Part shown: piece by piece, positions 11,552 through 24,614 of the stretch | How positions within the stretch are numbered: position 1 is the stretch's first letter | Layout: each line of letters starts with the position of its first letter | Assembly: GCA_038049695.1 (NCBI GenBank) | Contig: CP142453.1 | Coordinates: forward strand, 19,410,001-19,474,000 | Direction of reading: 5' to 3' | From: Cinnamomum chago | Lineage: Eukaryota > Streptophyta > Magnoliopsida > Laurales > Lauraceae | DNA length: 64,000 nucleotides | Made by a program: the position numbers and the translations under genes | Notes under the pieces: model-generated | Database searches by the model: none | Told to the model about the DNA's origin: nothing | What the model saw: the letters and a program-made list of their open reading frames with translations, nothing else

Positions 11552-13870
11552 ATGTATTCAAAAGAAAAGAATGCAATAAATTTATATTAAATACAGATCA
11601 AGTTTGAATTTATAACTATTTATTTATATTTTATTGTTCATGCAATTGTAAGAAAGAAAAGAGAGAAAAGAAAGTGCTTAGGTAAATTAATTGCTATCTT
11701 TAGTCTTAATTAAGCATTACTGAGAAGCAAAGTCGGTTAATTCAGACTTTCAAATCATGTTAAGTTCTTAACGTTTGAAGAAAAATTCAAAAGATTATCA
11801 TTATTATTATTTCTTGAAGAAGATGGATATTTTCAAATGTAAAAAATAAAAAAAATAATTTTAAGTTGAAGGAGGAAATATTTTTTATGACAATGCAAAT
11901 CAAATAGAGAGATAATTAAAGAAAACACATTAAGAAATCAATCATGCAGAAATCAATATTTTGTGTTTTTGATATATTAATCATCATTCTTAAAATAAAT
12001 TACAAATAAATTCTTAATTTTTAAATTTGTAAAGATATTTTTATTTGTTTGAGACTTTAGATAGAAAAGCATTTAAAAAGGTTTTATGTTAACTTATTCG
12101 TTATTCTATCCCTTAATTAAGATGTTGCTAAGAGTCAAAGCTGATTAATTCTAATTTGCAAATGTATGTAAGTTATTAAATTTCTCTTAATTTTTATAAA
12201 TCTTTGGATGCATTATTGTTATTATGAAAAAAAAAAAAAAGAAAATAGATTTATTTAGATGCAAAAAAAAAATATTTTTTTTAATGAAGAACGATAAAAT
12301 ACCTTCCATTAGGGATTTAGTTCCAAATGCAAATTTTGTTATTATCGAGACAATATGGGTAAGAGATAATATCAGTAGAATTCATGCTATGTGCATATGT
12401 GCGGAAGCGTGAATAATTGCGATCGACAATCTATCAAGCCACACAAGAAAAGAAATCAATCACACATAGAGATTTATGTGGTTTGCCAAAATTGCCTATG
12501 TCGACTAAAAAGAAAATCGACTTTCCTTTGAGGTTCTCCACTATCTCTCTTAGGTTTAGGGTTACAGACTATATCAATATATAATCCACACTTTCTTGGC
12601 TCCCAAGTACAATTACCAAAACACCCATGACCCTAAACCCACTTGGTCTAGACCCTCGGCCAATAATTTCAACAATGATAACTAAAAAGAAGTTGAGAGT
12701 GAGTTCCTTAATGATCAATATATAATCCCTTCCAAGAAAACCCTGGTACAATTACCAAAATACCCATAACCCTGATCGAACCCACTTAGTCTGGACCCTT
12801 GGCCAACAATTTCAACAATAATAACTTAGAAGAATTTGAGATTGGGTTCCTTAATGATCAAGTCAACATCGCTAGAGATATTTTCTTTAATGATAACTAA
12901 GAAGAAGTTGAGAGTGTTAAGTTAAATTAGTTGTTATTTTCTCTTAATATGCCTAATTTTAATTTCCAACAATTTCAACAATGATAACTAAAAAGAAGTT
13001 GAGAGTGGGTTCCTTAATGATCAATATATAGTTCACACTTTCTTGACCTCCAAGAAAGCCCCGATACAATTACCAAAATACCCATAACCCTGAACTTACT
13101 TGGTCTAGACCTTTGGCCAACAATTTCAGTAATGATAACTTAGAAGAATTTGAGATTGAGTTCCTTAATGATCAAGTCATCGTCACTGGAAGTATTTTCT
13201 TTAATGATAACTAAGAAGAAGTTGAGTGTTTAAGTTAAATTAGTTGTTATTTTCTCTTAATATGCCTAATTTTAATTTCCAACAACTTCAACAATGATAA
13301 CTAAAAAGAAGTTGAGAGTGGGTTCCTTAATGATCAATATATAATTCATACTTTATTGACCTTCAAGAAATCCCTAGTACAATTACCAAAATACCCATAA
13401 CCCTGATCGAACCTACTTGGTCTAGACCCTTTGGTTTCCTTAATGATCAAGTAAACACCACGGGAGATATTTTCTTTAGTGCAAACTAAGAATAAGTTGA
13501 GAGTGTTAAGTTAAATTAGTTGTTATTATCTCTTAATATACCTAATTTTAATTTCCAAATTTATGTAAGTTCTTAAATTTTGTTGTGATTTTTCTAAATC
13601 CTCATATGCATTATTGTTATTATTAACAAAGAAGAAAGTTTTATTTATTTATGTATTTAGCTTTCTTAAATATTGTTAGTTGCAGATTTTATATCTAGAG
13701 AAAGAGCAAAAGAATGTTACAAATATCATTATCGGGATAATATGGGCAGGAGACAATGGTAGGATAATTTCAGCAATGATAAATAGGTTGAGAGTGGGTT
13801 CCCTACCCAAGTTGGCCAAGTCAACATCACTGGAGATATTTTTTTACCCTAGAGAATTCTAGGAGCGCTG
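11552..13870. other. intergenic flank with a local repeat of about 300 bp (three copies)
   Basis: This is the duplicate of 4920-6020, expanded by internal repetition. A block centred on CAATGATAACTAAAAAGAAG and CTTAATGATCAATATATA recurs at about 12670, 12965 and 13278, at spacings of about 295 and 313 bp. It is non-coding. Confidence 0.75.
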
Positions 13871-14339
13871 AACCACTGGTTTATGTGGTATTTTCAACTT
13901 CCATCCACCGATGAAATGTGTGAATGGAGACCTCGAAATCACTGAAAGCCACATAAATAGACTTATCATCTTTCCACTTTTTACTTCCGTACTGATTTAT
14001 TTGTGTAGCTGTTTTGTCCTTTGTTGGTGAGGATGACCACTCATCAAATATTTGTAATTTGATACATTCCATATCAAACATTGGTAATTATAGTTAAACC
14101 ATTTAAGAATAGTGGGTATTGGGACTTATTTTTGATAATCAGGTGGGAATCATCCAATAGTAGTAGTCCACTATAATACATGGTTGTTCATGAGCTCATG
14201 TGGAGGTAATGAAGTAAAAGTTGAATTTTTTTATAGAAAAAAATATATAAATAATGTTTGATTCTTGCAAAATGTAATATATATATATATATATTTAAAA
14301 AAATCAGCATATTGTATAATACATTCTAAACTAGCCAAC

Positions 14340-16115
14340 CAATTGCTTTTTTTTTTTTACTTAAGTAGATTAAATCCTAATCTGTAATTAGTTAATATAC
14401 TAACTTCTTTAGATATATGTTGTTTCAAAATTAATGCACAATTTGTTAGTTTGTATGGTTTCAATCCATCAGATGATATAATAAATTAATTAATTTCTTT
14501 ATTTATCAATAAAATCATGATTTCCTTTCATGAAATGAATGGTGTTTTTTGTTAATTGATGCACATAATCAATACTTATGACTGATGGTTCATGAGATGA
14601 ACCGGGTCCCATCAATATATTAGATGTGATATATGTGTATGGATGAGATCCACATAGGGGAGACATGTGTCACAAATCTTATACTTAAATATCTTCACAA
14701 TCAGTGATGAGACTAGGCATCTCATCTGATAATGTTGCAGCACTTTGATCACTATGAGATAGTATGATTTGTCTCGATCATTAAAATGTAAGATTCTGGA
14801 TCATGGTGTTTGTACATAGGATGTATTGAAGGACCATGAGAAGCACCTTATAGAATATTGTATTTCTCTTAAGGTCTACTCTTATAATTCCCTAACAATA
14901 GGCTCTCAATCCTGAGACATTGATGAACTCAAGTTTCCGTCTATTCATTTGCTTTGAGTCACCAATGAGTGAGGTCAATTGTAGGTCAATACCTCGGTGT
15001 CTTAGGTATATGATAGTAGAACTGTGGGAATATTCGATGGTCAAAATGAAATCTATCTATATTGTCCACTTGTGCCAATTAATGGATTTATCATTAATAT
15101 GTGCGCACTCATCCTGATGAAGAGTTGATTAGATGGTACTGATGATCACTGTGATTAATTGAGACTCAAGGATAATAAGATGTGGATCTAAAATTGGAAG
15201 GGACAGGTTTGATCCAATTGATCAATGGATATTGATGGAGGGGTCTACTTGTGGTAATTAAGAAGTTTATGGTCATCTTTGTTATTTATTCTTAAGACTG
15301 GAGTGCAATTGCATTTATATAGTGGTGTTATTTACAATTAACTGTGGGCCCAGATTGCACATGAGATGTGGGGTCGTGGTGTCCTACTTGGAGCCAGCTT
15401 CTATGGAATCCCTAGTGGTCCCCACTCCAGCCCAAGATATTGGAAAGTTACTCATCCTACTTGAACTCTAAAAGTAAGGAATTAGAAAGTTACTATTTCT
15501 ATTTAAAGTGAGACTTATAATAGTGGTAATAGTAAGAAGATAAAGTTACTAATTATTGTGGAAGTAAGACTTATATTTCAATTAGTAAGAGAAGAGGTTA
15601 TCAAGCTATAAAAGGGGAATCATGGGGTTGGACGTCCCATAACATGGAGTGCACACCCAACCCCTAAAAGTGTGCAAGAGTTGCACTGGTCTTTTCTTCT
15701 CTCTCTTATAGTTTCTCTTCTAATTCCTTGTGAGATTCTAGTTGGTTTTCTCTTAAAGATTCCACGATTCTTCTTGAGAAAAGAGATCTGATAGCAGGTC
15801 ATAACGTGGAAGACAATAAGGTCTTGGAAATTCTAATTTACTACAAGAAAAGTTATTGTTCAAGCTTATTGTCTTCTTCTCCATTAGAGCACTACCGGGC
15901 TCCAAAGGTATGATCTATTTCTTTATTTGTTGTGGATTGTTTTGGTTGCATGGTGTTAATAGTTTTCTATCTTCTAAATAGAGTTTATTATTGTACATGA
16001 TTGATGAGATTGAGTGATTGCATCCTAAATGTGGTTTATGGCTTTATGGGTATTTGATCCCTGAGTCAAGTGGGTCAAAAGGTTTTGAAAACTCATCCAC
16101 GAGGCCTACCTACTT
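14340..16115. mobile_element. insert of about 1.8 kb specific to this unit, LTR-retrotransposon-like
   Basis: The paralogous flank is continuous at about 10180-10195, whereas here about 1.8 kb separates the matching halves. The insert has no open frame of note but does contain a promoter-like CTATAAAAGGGG at about 15605. This is followed by a leader-like CT-rich stretch, as in plant LTRs. Termini and a target duplication could not be fixed. The LTR assignment is inference, while the presence of extra DNA is seen directly. Confidence 0.45.
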
Positions 16116-16825
16116 CTAACACCATTAACTTGAATAAAATGAAGAGTCAACAAATGAAGGATAAAAATTCTATTATGAAAGTTCATTTTACGTCATTAGA
16201 TAAGATTTCTTTGTTGTTATAATAAAATCCTAAAGCCCACTTATATCACATATGACTATTGAGTCTGATTTTCTCTCTTACATCCCATTTCAGAAAGATA
16301 TAGAGAGAGGGATACACTGGTGGGATATAGGAGGTACTTATATATTTAAATATGAGAAATTTACATTTAACCGACTGTAATTAGCAAATAATTACCTGCC
16401 ATTTTTACTTTTATAAGCAACAACATCTTCTGCTTTAAAATTTTCAGTTAACCATCTTGAATTGCAATCGAAAGACAACTTTTGACCCATTGCCAACATA
16501 TTCTACTGCTAAAATATGATTTTTTTAGACCCATTAAGATTCAATTGAGAGGAGGGCCTCACTTATCAAATACTGTTTAACTATATTCACTTTATTAAAA
16601 GTTTAGCTCAATGTCATATTATTCACCATACAATATTTGAATTTTTTAATTTTTTATTCACGTATTTTTTAAGTGCTCAATTTGATAGTTACCCCAACTC
16701 ATGTTGGAGACAAACTTTGCTGGTCACATTTACTTTGATCAGCTTAGTTTTTGGATAAGCCTCACTCAGCAAGCCTCAAGAGAGATCGTGGAGAACGGAG
16801 AACCTCTACAAATGATCCGGACTCG

Positions 16826-16929
16826 TAAAATATGATAATCTTATTAGACTGACAAGAATACAAGAGTATAAAATATGATATCTTATTAGACTGACAGGAA
16901 TACAAGATTAGTATATTTATATGAGTGTG

Positions 16930-16963
<34 letters not shown>

Positions 16964-17016
16964 CCTCAATAAATTCAGCTCCTTTTTGCCTCTTTTACTG
17001 ACAACAAGAAGATCGC
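16826..17016 (+). promoter_or_regulatory. promoter and 5' UTR of the complete P450 gene
   Basis: A TATA-like TATATTTATA lies at 16912-16921, about 95 bp before the start codon. A (GA)n tract at about 16933-16961 occupies the probable 5' leader. Just upstream, a 43-bp segment is tandemly duplicated (16826-16911). The stump at 11306 has a similar leader but a much shorter GA run and no such duplication. Confidence 0.55.
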
Positions 17017-19742
17017 ATGATGTTCTTCAGCTCTTCCGTATTCCTTGCTCTTCTCATCTCCACCATTCTCTTCTTCTTCCACAAACAAAGGAAACAGCCC
17101 AACCTCCCACCTTCACCTTTCAAGCTTCCCATCTTAGGCAACCTGCACCAGCTGGGCTCCTCCCCCCACCGCTCCCTCCGCGCACTCTCTCAAAAATATG
17201 GCCCCCTCATGCTTCTCCACCTAGGTCACCATCCCACCCTCATAGTCTCCTCAAGAGAAGCAGCTGAAGAGATCATGAAGACACATGACCTCATCTTCTC
17301 CAGCAGACCCTCTTCCTTCATGGCTCAAAAGCTCCTCTACGGCAAGGACATCGGCTTTGCTCCCTATGGCGAGTATTGGAGACAGGCAAAGAAGATGTGC
17401 ATAGTTGAGCTCTTGAGCTCCAAGAGGGTGGAGTCATTTAGAACTGTGAGAGAGGAAGAGATCATGAATATGATCTTCTCCATCTCTTCTTCTTCTTCTT
17501 CTTCTTCTCAATTGGGTCTTGTGAATTTGAGTGAGTTGCTTGTATCCCTTACTAATGATATTGTATGTAGGGTGGCTTTTGGGAAGAAGTATTCTCAAGG
17601 AGGCCAAGGAGAAGATGGTGGGATTAGATTTAAGAGACTGATGAGCGAGTTTTCAGAGCTTTTGGGGTCTTTCTTTGTGGGGGATTTTGTCCCTTTCCTT
17701 GCATGGATTGGAAGATTGAGTGGTTTGGTAGAGAGGGCTGAGAAGAATTCTAGAGAGTTGGATGATCTGCTTGAAGGGATTGTTAAGGACCATGAAGATG
17801 GAAAGAGAGAGGCTGTGGATGGGAGTGTAAAGGACTTGGTGGATGTCTTGCTTAATGTTCAGAAAGATAAAAGTTGGGGTATTTCACTCACCAATGATCA
17901 TATCAAAGCAATCATTTTGGTAAAGTTTCTTCACTGCCAAATAAATATTCTTTAATTAGTTATTTTGCCTACTAGGGTCAAGGGGGGCTACCTAAAACTT
18001 ATGTTTCCCCAGGCAGTATGATGAGAGCAAGAGTCCTGTTGCACAGAGACCTTGTAGATTAAAATTAATAAGATTTAAACAAAAAGGTAAATCAATTTCA
18101 AATTTTCAATTCAATTCTAAAAAAAATTGAAATTTTAAAATTGATTTCCTCTTTATCATAATCTTATTTTAATCTGCAGTATCTTTGTGTTCTCAAGTGC
18201 CAATCCATTTGTAGCTCAAGTGGTGAGATATCTCTCTATCTACAGACACAACCGGGGGTTGATCTCTCAATCTATTAGATCTCAACTCTCAATCTATTAG
18301 ATTGGGATTAGGGAATTGTGAGTGTGTGAGTGTGTGGGGGTGTAAGAGTCTGTTAGAGAGAGAGAAAAAAAAGTCTGTGTGTGGGAGTGTGAGTGTATAT
18401 TAGAAAAAAATAGAAGTAAATAAATAAATAAATAACCAGTTCTTACATATAATTGGTTGTATGGTGACAATATGTCCAACACTCCCCTTTTGTTTCTTAC
18501 TTATATATTTGTTTCACCTTCAATATCTCTGAACATTGTCCGTTATTTTAAAAAACGCAGAGTTTCATATCAACCAAATGCCCAAACATTTTGCGTATTG
18601 ACTAGCATGTTGGTTCATAACTAGTATTTCCTTTTTGTCTCCATCTTTAATTTTCTTTTGAGAAAATCAATTTACAGATCATCCAGAAAATTAAACTAAT
18701 TAAGATTTTGTGACTTCATTTCTAATTTCTTTTAGAGCATTCATCTGTAAACCAAGTAACAATATATGATATGAAGTGGTGAAGAATATATGGTTTCAAG
18801 AAAATGGTGAATTATAGTTAAAATATTTAAAGTGTAAAGATTTTTTCTTTTTCTTTTACATTTTATATAGGTAAAATGTCCATTTTCTGTATATGAGTAT
18901 AAAAGTTAATCTCATCCATTTAATTAAGCATGCAGTTAAAACAAATATTGTAAAAGGTACTCATGAAAAAGGTATCAAAATGGCGTTTAAAATTGGGAAT
19001 TTATATTAAAATTAATTAATACGCAAATTCAACTTGCATATTTCATACATTAAAAAAAATTCTCTCTAGTTTCTTAATCACAACTAATTGTTGCTACTAA
19101 GTTCCATGAGTTTTTCTCTTCCCCTTATAGGATATGTTTGCAGCTGGAACCGACACTACATCCACAGCTATGGAATGGATAATGACAGAGCTCCTAAGGA
19201 ACCCAAGAGTAATGAAAGAAGTGCAAGAAGAGGTAAGGGGAATTGCAGAAGGGAAATCAATGGTTACAGAGGATATGCTCCATCAAATGAACTACCTGAA
19301 ATCAGTGATCAAAGAGGCTATGAGGTTATATCCTCCAATTCCATTACTTATTCCTAGAGAGTCCACTAAAAGTAGTAAAATATATGGGTATGATATTCCA
19401 GCCAAGACAAGAGTCATAGTGAATGCATGGGCAATTGGAAGGGACCCTAAATCATGGGAGGACCCTGATAAATTTCAACCAGAGAAATTCATGGATGGCA
19501 ACAAGAGCCATGTAGACTTCAGAGGACATGATTTTGAACTCATCCCATTTGGTGCAGGAAGGAGAATTTGCCCAGGAATTCATTTTGCAATGTCCACAGT
19601 GGAGTGCACACTAGCTAATCTTTTACATAGATTTGATTGGAAGATGCCTGATGGGGTGGATATTGACATGGATGAAGGTCGTGGGATCTCGATCCAAAGG
19701 AAGACTCCTCTTATTCTTGTTCCAACACCTAGTTTTACTTAG
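17017..19742 (+). CDS. cytochrome P450, CYP71-type, complete two-exon gene
   Basis: Exon 1 is 17017-17919 and exon 2 is 19131-19742, joined in phase 0 across a 1211-bp GT-AG intron. Together they encode 504 residues, the usual CYP71 length. A second ATG at 17020 aligns with the start of the 11306 paralogue and is equally possible. The protein is expected in the ER membrane. It has an N-terminal anchor (about residues 3-21), a proline hinge (PPSPFKLPILGNL), the C-helix WRQAKK, the I-helix AAGTDTT (305-311), ExxR (E363/R366 in KEAMR), PEKF in place of PERF, and the haem loop FGAGRRICPG with Cys448. A polyserine run near residue 156 comes from a (TCT)n repeat. The protein is predicted to be active with NADPH-P450 reductase. 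Its substrate is unknown. It is the only complete member of the tandem array in this window. Confidence 0.92.
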
Positions 19743-22094
19743 AATTATTTAATATGTAGTTTAAACCTTTTGGACATATATGAATTTGTGGTGTGCTTAA
19801 TTATGATTAGAAATGTAATCGGTCAAGTTTAGATTCAGTTCGGGGCCGACCCGACTTTATTAGGTTGGATCCTCCAAGTCACTTTATTAGGTTGGATTAC
19901 AATTTCACAAATTTTCCGGTTTTTCCTTGTATTCATATAGTTTATATGTTCTTCAGTTCTCATATCCAAGTCACTTTATATGTTCTGGTTTTTCACTACT
20001 TTTAACTTATTTTTCAATACCCTTTTTTTTTAATTATGCAAATATACTCATGTTCTCATGGTTCGACCACGATGAACCACACAAGGTTCCATTAAACCCT
20101 TGCCTTCACCAGTAGGGATGGAAATAGGCCAGGATCAAATCATGCCCATGATATATTTAGACCCAAGCCAGAATTTCTATATGTATATCATGTCCATAAT
20201 ATATATGTATATACTTATAAAGCACAATTGAGATAAGATTTAGATGATGAGGATGATGGTGGCAGCAGCTTATATATAAAGTACAGTTATTGTATTGGAT
20301 ATTCCTGTCCTCGGGCATGAAATTCATGAACCCAAAAGCAGTCCTGAATCTTATTCGGGTCTATAGAGTGGATTCAAACTTGAACCCAAATCTAATGGGG
20401 TACAAATATTGTATTGATGACTGATTTTTTAAGTTTGGGTCCTTTGGGTATTTGGGACCCTTTTTCTTATCCCAATTCAATAGTTTGATGGGCATATTGG
20501 AGATTTTTTGTTCCTTTTATATGACATCTTTTAAAGCAATGCCATTTTATAGTGTTATTTTTGTACAATTGCAAATCCAGATATGTATACTGATAGAAGA
20601 GAATAGACAAGGACACCTTTCAGGTTTAGGTTGGATCGAAATTGAATGATATTTAAACCTGAGCTACTTAAAGGAAATGGTTTTAAACCAAGTTCTAGTT
20701 TGAGCTTCAATGACAGGGTTCCTACTTGGATTAAGTTAGCTAACGTGGAGTTGATATATTATACTTGCAAAACATGATACAGATTCCTGCTAGTTTGACA
20801 CTTTACTAACACAGAAAGAGTAAAGTAAAATATTCATTTTTCAGACAAGATGTCATATCAAAAGCACTTTAATTTAAGATTCCCTTCATCTTTTTCAGAA
20901 AAAATAAAAAAACAACTACCTTTATTCACTAAAATACAAAAAAATACTCTACTTTTCCATATAAAAAGTAAAAAAGACTCCATAACAAAAAACTAAAAAT
21001 AAAATACCATCATAACCTACTTATATTTTATTCTTTCTTCAAAATCAACTTTACTTCACTTGAGAAGAGGAAAGTGTGTTTGTGCACGATTTGGAGAAGA
21101 GGAAAGTGTGTTTCCCCTTTCGCGGCAATTTGAGTTGATCCTATTCATCAGAATTTCAATTTCCTCTCTATGCAGGAAATTGCGAAAAAATTGAATGAAA
21201 TCAATGACTTTCTCTTTGCACCAAGCAACAACCAAGGAAGTTGTCGGAGTTTCACGGCAGTTTCCCTGCACAAATGCCTCATTAAGAATATACAAAATTA
21301 TTTTTGGTTGCTACATAAAGTCCCTAGTGGAGTGGTATTTCCATGAAAAAGGATCAAATCCGTAATAGGCATTGTGAGACTAGAACAAGTTTGTGTAATA
21401 ATAGCCCTTTTCCATGGAGGCATTGTGAAAATGCAAGACATTTTTCTACGAATAGTTTTTTGTCATTTTCGTGCAAAGGCACTTCCGAGAAAAGAGCATC
21501 TTCAGGGTTGCCGTGGGGTAGCTAAAAATTAAAATTCATAAAAATGGAAGTCCCAAAGAAAACATTTCACGGAAGTAACAGAAATATAACCTAAGGTGCC
21601 TTGCCACTTAACTCTCTCTAGTTTGGATATTCGCATACTTAACATGTGTTGCACAATGAAAAGGGCAAATCCAAGTTGGGCTTGCTTCGTTGAAGCATAT
21701 TTTTTGCCCATCATTTTAATTAATTTATCATTAGTTAGGGTTTTCAGATCAGGAATCTTCGATTTATTGCTAGCTTGTGGTCCTCATTTCAAGATCCATG
21801 GAGTAAAGTCCCAAGGGAAACTACTATTGAGTTGTGGGATCAATTTATATGCAGATTCATTAAAAAGATATTTCACATTTAAACAACAACAAATACTATA
21901 TTATATATTACAGTGGAAGGTTTGTAGCTCAGTTCTAACTACTACGTTTTCATTTTAACTCTCATTCACACCATATCAACTCATTTATATTTATATATAT
22001 TATAGTAGAGCTTTATACATTTAATTTTGACTGATTATTGCCAACTTGGACTATTAATTAAGGATTGCAACACCAAACTAAATACCGTAGCCAA
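19743..22094. other. 3' flank of the complete P450 gene
   Basis: 19743-21155 duplicates 1643-3097. After about 21155 the sequence is unique to this unit up to the LINE target site at 22081. Open frames at 21343-21958 have no recognisable domain. Confidence 0.65.
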
Positions 22095-23237
22095 GTATAA
22101 TGGCGTTGATAAGCGAGTGTGGCACTACTCCTCTAACGGGTTATATAAGGTAAAGTCGGGGTACCAAGTTGCTTTGAACTATGTTTTTGACAAGAATTTT
22201 TTGCAAGTTGCAAGTTCAAGCTCTCATGACCAGACCACATGGTGGAACCTTCTTTGGAAGATTCAGCTCCCTCCCAAGGTTCTTATATTATTGTGGCGAG
22301 CCTGTCATAATGCCTTGCCCACTGCTGCAACTCTCTTTAGGAGAAAGGTCATTCCTTCTCCTTTATGTGCACGATGTGGAGAAGCTTTGGAATCTGTGGA
22401 GCATATAGCTTTCTCTTGTGTTGAATCCTTGAAAATATGGAATATATGTGATTGGCATAGTGAGGTGAAACCTTCTGGTAATAGCTTCAAGGCATGGTGC
22501 CAGGACGTTTTAACACGGGTTGGGTCGAATGTGAAGCACCTTTGGGCGATGGTGGTTTGGGCAATTTGGACAGATCGAAATTCCAAATTGTTTAAGGGAT
22601 ATGATAGATCACCGGAAGCACTGGTAGCTTGGAGTCATGACCAACTGCATGATTTTGAGCCTGCCTCTTTGACTTCTCCATCATTGGCTGTACAACCTAA
22701 TTTGGTTAGTCATTGGCGATGGTCTCCTCCACCCCAAGGTTGCTACATGGTAAATGTGGATGAGGGGGTTGGTAGGGATGGAACCGGTGTTGGTGTGGTG
22801 GTCCGTGACTGGTGTGGTCACGTGATTGCTTGTCGTGCTTCTTGGTTTGCTTCTAGCTACCATGTGGACACAATTGAAGCCCTTGCTTGCAGACTTGGTC
22901 TTGAACTTGCACAACAGTTGCAACTTGATAATATCATATTGGAGGGAGACTCGTTGGTTACCATCCGAGCCTTATGTACAGGTGCTTCCTCGCTTGCTCT
23001 TGCTGGTCCTTTGTATGATGATTGCTTAGACTTGAGTAGACAAATTGGGATTGTCCAGTTCATACATATAGGCAGGTCATGCAACAAAATTGTTCATAAT
23101 CTTGCTAAGGTAACTACATCTAAACATATTACCTACACATGGGTCTCTTTGTATCCTGACTGGTTACTCCACTTGTTGGAGACTGATGTAATCTATTTTA
23201 ATCATTAATATATGATTCGTATTTCCAGCCAAAAAAA
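22095..23237 (+). mobile_element. 5'-truncated LINE (zf-RVT plus RNase H), with target duplication and poly(A)
   Basis: A non-LTR retrotransposon tail is inserted between copies of AATACCGTAGCCAA (22081-22094 and 23238-23251) and ends in an A-run. One frame stays open from 22096 to 23208. It encodes the C-terminal part of ORF2: a VKSGYQ stretch, the zinc-binding reverse-transcriptase-associated domain (PPKV, LLWR, LPTA, then CARCG, EH and C), and an RNase H domain with acidic residues in VNVDEG, EALACR and EGDSL. The glycine usual after the first aspartate is Glu, and the end reads NLAK. The reverse transcriptase and endonuclease are missing, so it cannot move by itself. An ATG at 22027 belongs to the target site, not to the LINE. 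Open frame and intact duplication suggest a fairly recent insertion. Confidence 0.9.
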
Positions 23238-23251
23238 AATACCGTAGCCAA

Positions 23252-23542
23252 CCGGACCCATGACTGGTTGAGAACTATGATACCAAAACCCACCCCATGG
23301 TGGGCGTGGGTTGGGTTTAGTCTACTACTTGAATTCTTTTATTTGAAAATATTCTAATAGGAAAAGTAACTTGTATACATTTTAAAATTGTTCTTAAAAG
23401 GATTTGAACTCACAACCACTCAGTTCTTTGAAAACTCATACTTCATATATTCTTCTATTAATTAATTAATCGATATAATAAGAAATACAAAATTAGTGAA
23501 TTATTATATGACACTATAATGAGTTTTAACTTATCTAATTAA
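23252..23542. other. intergenic, no gene seen
   Basis: AT-rich DNA continuing the target sequence of the LINE. It includes the 13-bp left target duplication of the following SINE (CTTATCTAATTAA, 23530-23542). Confidence 0.6.
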
Positions 23543-23774
23543 TTAAACACCCCGGTTGGCCAAGTGGTCATAACAACAGTTCCTCTCTCCTTTGGAACTA
23601 GAGGTCTAGGTATCGAACCATGATTCATTCCTTCTTCAGGAATCGAAGGTTGGGTCTACTAGTGCTATCATCTTGGGGTCACAGGGGTGTTTATCTAGCT
23701 CCCATTTAGGCCTGGAGGGATTAGTCCAGTCCAAATGGTTGGGAATCCTTTGATAGGAAAAAAAAAAAAAAACT
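23543..23774 (+). mobile_element. tRNA-derived SINE with target duplication
   Basis: It is flanked by CTTATCTAATTAA at 23530-23542 and 23775-23787 and ends in an A-run of about 14. The head has an A-box-like TTGGCCAAGTGG and a B-box-like GGTATCGAACC, as in tRNA-derived pol III promoters. The tail (GGGATTAGTCCAGTCC and onward) is shared with the SINE at 26665-26836. It is non-coding and depends on LINE machinery for mobility. Confidence 0.85.
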
Positions 23775-23787
23775 CTTATCTAATTAA

Positions 23788-24436
23788 CTCGAAACTCTAT
23801 TATAATGAGAAAGTATTTTGTACATGTTATTGAAAACATACTTCATACTTTGAAAAAGAATTTGCTTTGAGTGTTTAGAATGAAGTCTACTTTAAAGTTC
23901 TTATTATTTCATTAGTGGCACAATTGATTGCATCACCTCTTACAACAACACTAGTTATGGCTACAGAAATCTTTTTTTGTTTTTGGGATTTTATGCAAAA
24001 ACATCTTGCTTTATGCTGCAAAACTCATGTTAACGGGCAACATTTGGAAGTACTTTTTGTCATTGTTGTTATTATTCAATCAAACATTATAATATTTGGG
24101 TTTGACCATTCTTGGGCCTTAGACGTGGACACAACTTAATTAGCAGATGGGTCAAAAACATAAAAACGGGACTTGATCTCATTGGCATAAATTTGGAGGA
24201 AAAGCTTTGGCATTGTTTAGACCGACCCATAGGGGGTTGGGCTTAAGAGTCTTATTAGACAGACCTTTTCATGGACCTGAACTATTCAAAGACCACTACT
24301 GAAATATGTAATTGTTGGTCCATCCAAACAACCCACAACACATGTGCCACGTTTAACCATTCATCTTTTCTATGGGTTTGGTGATTTGCAAGTGCACCCA
24401 GATTTTTTACCTCAATTTATATTTTCATGGGAAGAG
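23788..24436. other. intergenic; 24215-24436 recurs at 29515-29755
   Basis: No gene is visible. The final 220 bp, immediately 5' of the P450 relic, match a stretch near 29.6 kb where no P450 sequence follows. This indicates a mosaic rearrangement. Confidence 0.6.
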
Positions 24437-24440
24437 TTTT

Positions 24441-24614
24441 TGCCCAGGAATTCATTTTGCAATGTCCACCATCCAGTGTGCATTAGCTGATCTTCTACAT
24501 AAATTTGATTGGAAGATGCTTGATGGGGTGGATATTGACATGGATGAAGGTCATGGGCTCACGATCTGCAAGAAGACTCCTCTTATTTTTGTTCCAACAC
24601 CTTGTTTTCTTTAA
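24441..24614 (+). pseudogene. P450 exon-2 relic (last 58 codons)
   Basis: The fragment begins within the haem loop (CPGIHFAMSTIQC) and runs to the terminal PTPCFL and stop. Its end matches the pseudogene at 3098-3668 (HGxTIxKKTPLI) better than the functional copies. Everything upstream of the haem cysteine is missing and has been replaced by unrelated flank. It is the counterpart of the 3098-3668 pseudogene in the second unit. Confidence 0.85.

Noticed and set aside
14540..16125. AATGGTGTT and AACACCATT as terminal inverted repeats of the 1.8-kb insert
   Set aside because: Nine bases are too few, and no target duplication flanks them. The boundaries remain open.
22027..22094. First 23 codons of an apparent 393-codon protein
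   Set aside because: They lie before the target duplication of the LINE and are therefore host flank that happens to be in frame.
23551..23620. tRNA gene suggested by A- and B-box-like motifs
   Set aside because: No cloverleaf with an acceptor stem can be drawn. The boxes are the head of a SINE with target duplication and A-tail.
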